In this document: one piece after another, positions 63,624 through 64,000 of the stretch | How positions within the stretch are numbered: position 1 is the stretch's first letter | Layout: each line of letters opens with the position of its first letter | Assembly: GCA_015075365.1 (NCBI GenBank) | Contig: JABTUN010000003.1 | Coordinates: 1,161,060-1,225,059 of the forward strand | Source of the DNA: Verrucomicrobiaceae bacterium | GTDB lineage: Bacteria > Verrucomicrobiota > Verrucomicrobiia > Verrucomicrobiales > Verrucomicrobiaceae | Direction of reading: 5' to 3' | Length of the DNA stretch: 64,000 nt | The notes under the pieces: model-generated | What the model was told of the DNA's origin: nothing | Database searches by the model: none | What the model saw: only the letters and a program-made list of their open reading frames with translations | Position numbers and translations under genes: made by a program

Positions 63624-64000
63624 ATGGCGGAATGGCTTTTGCCTTCGCACCCCATTCTAAGTTCCTCCGTTCGTGACCATTCTCCGTTTTCCATCGTCAT
63701 GCTCTCCGCCTCCACGCTCTCCGCCGCCCAGCAACAGCAGCTTCGTGCCGCTGGCGCGGCCCGCACCCTTACGTTTGGCATGTCACCAGAGCCCGCGGCA
63801 CTGCATCTCGTGGAACAGGGCTCGCTGCGTCTCTTGCTTGCCCAAGAAGGGGGCAAGGAAGTCCCGCTCGCCGTGCTCGAAGAGGGAGAGATCATCTGCG
63901 GCGGCCCCTCCTATGTCCTCCGCGCCACGGGTCAGGCCGCCGTTCGCACTTTTTCTCCTTCCGAGGTGCCAGGCGGCCTTGAAGCCATGTTGGCCTCGCT
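63624..64000 (+). CDS. N-terminal part of a protein with cNMP-binding-like domain (partial)
   Basis: The gene runs off the window; 125 codons visible. GGAGGA (63611-63616) is placed 7 bases before ATG 63624, so this start is preferred to 63609 or 63699. After about 25 residues comes LRAAGAARTLTFG, HLVEQGSLRLLLAQEGGK and LAVLEEGEIICGG, a cyclic-nucleotide-binding-like beta-barrel without the phosphate-binding Arg motif (RxA) visible. NHLM/NHLP-type RiPP exporters begin with such a domain, which would fit the divergent peptide cluster, but a Crp-type regulator or any cNMP-domain protein is equally possible from this fragment. Confidence 0.5.
   Translation, partial: MAEWLLPSHPILSSSVRDHSPFSIVMLSASTLSAAQQQQLRAAGAARTLTFGMSPEPAALHLVEQGSLRLLLAQEGGKEVPLAVLEEGEIICGGPSYVLRATGQAAVRTFSPSEVPGGLEAMLAS

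Overview
The window is high-GC bacterial DNA most consistent with a Verrucomicrobiota member of the Verrucomicrobiaceae/Prosthecobacter type. The supporting signs are an Amuc_1098-like pilus secretin, a DUF1549/DUF1553 cytochrome protein, a PEP-CTERM protein with autotransporter-associated strand repeats, Ser/Thr kinases fused to FGE-like or CHASE2-cyclase modules, a C-terminal calcium-repeat secreted giant, and many SD-less starts. The placement is inferred from gene content only; no rRNA is present.

Layout. 1-9.5 kb: end of feoB, a cysteine-poor FmdB-like protein, ABC-F protein Uup, a secretin divergent from a papain-fold (NlpC/P60-like) secreted protein, RidA, an ArsC/Spx-like protein and small envelope proteins. 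9.5-19.4 kb: mostly minus-strand housekeeping and envelope genes (pgi, DUF4112, a Tat-exported lactonase, an M23 peptidase with PKD domain, a haem-motif lipoprotein, a nitrilase-family amidase, a menaquinone methyltransferase, tRNA-Leu(CAG), murA, a metallophosphoesterase). 19.4-27 kb: a formate dehydrogenase-like molybdoenzyme, folD, a SWIM zinc-finger protein, lepA and an orphan dhaK. 27-44.9 kb: a sigma factor/kinase-FGE pair, an 825-aa secreted protein, a 1340-aa membrane protein, a large FtsX-type permease, proB, a lipoprotein, a caspase-like protein, purU and a PEP-CTERM protein. 45-57.3 kb: prfB with its programmed frameshift, recO, fabV, the DUF1549 cytochrome protein, a VOC protein, a CnrYXH-like metal-sensing sigma module, a pseudopilin, a XylF-like binding protein and a Tat-exported TIM-barrel isomerase. 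57.3-64 kb: a kinase-CHASE2-cyclase fusion and then the most unusual locus.

The most interesting region is 60712-64000. Three tandem 34-codon genes encode near-identical peptides ending in KSNPLGGRKQEQxxK. They are followed, on the same strand, by a perfect 14-bp intercistronic hairpin, a 2-oxoglutarate/Fe(II) oxygenase-like enzyme and a divergent SelO-type (protein AMPylase fold) enzyme in which the expected catalytic Asp is Ser. A divergent gene at the window edge starts with a cyclic-nucleotide-binding-like domain, as some RiPP exporters do. The divergent promoter region carries two 33-bp repeats centred on GTCCTAGGAC. I read this as a candidate, apparently undescribed, RiPP-like peptide-modification system. 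That is inference from layout and motifs.

A second notable module is 52125-53447: a small membrane protein, a periplasmic sensor and an ECF sigma factor in the order of cnrYXH. The sensor keeps all five CnrX metal ligands at the same spacing.
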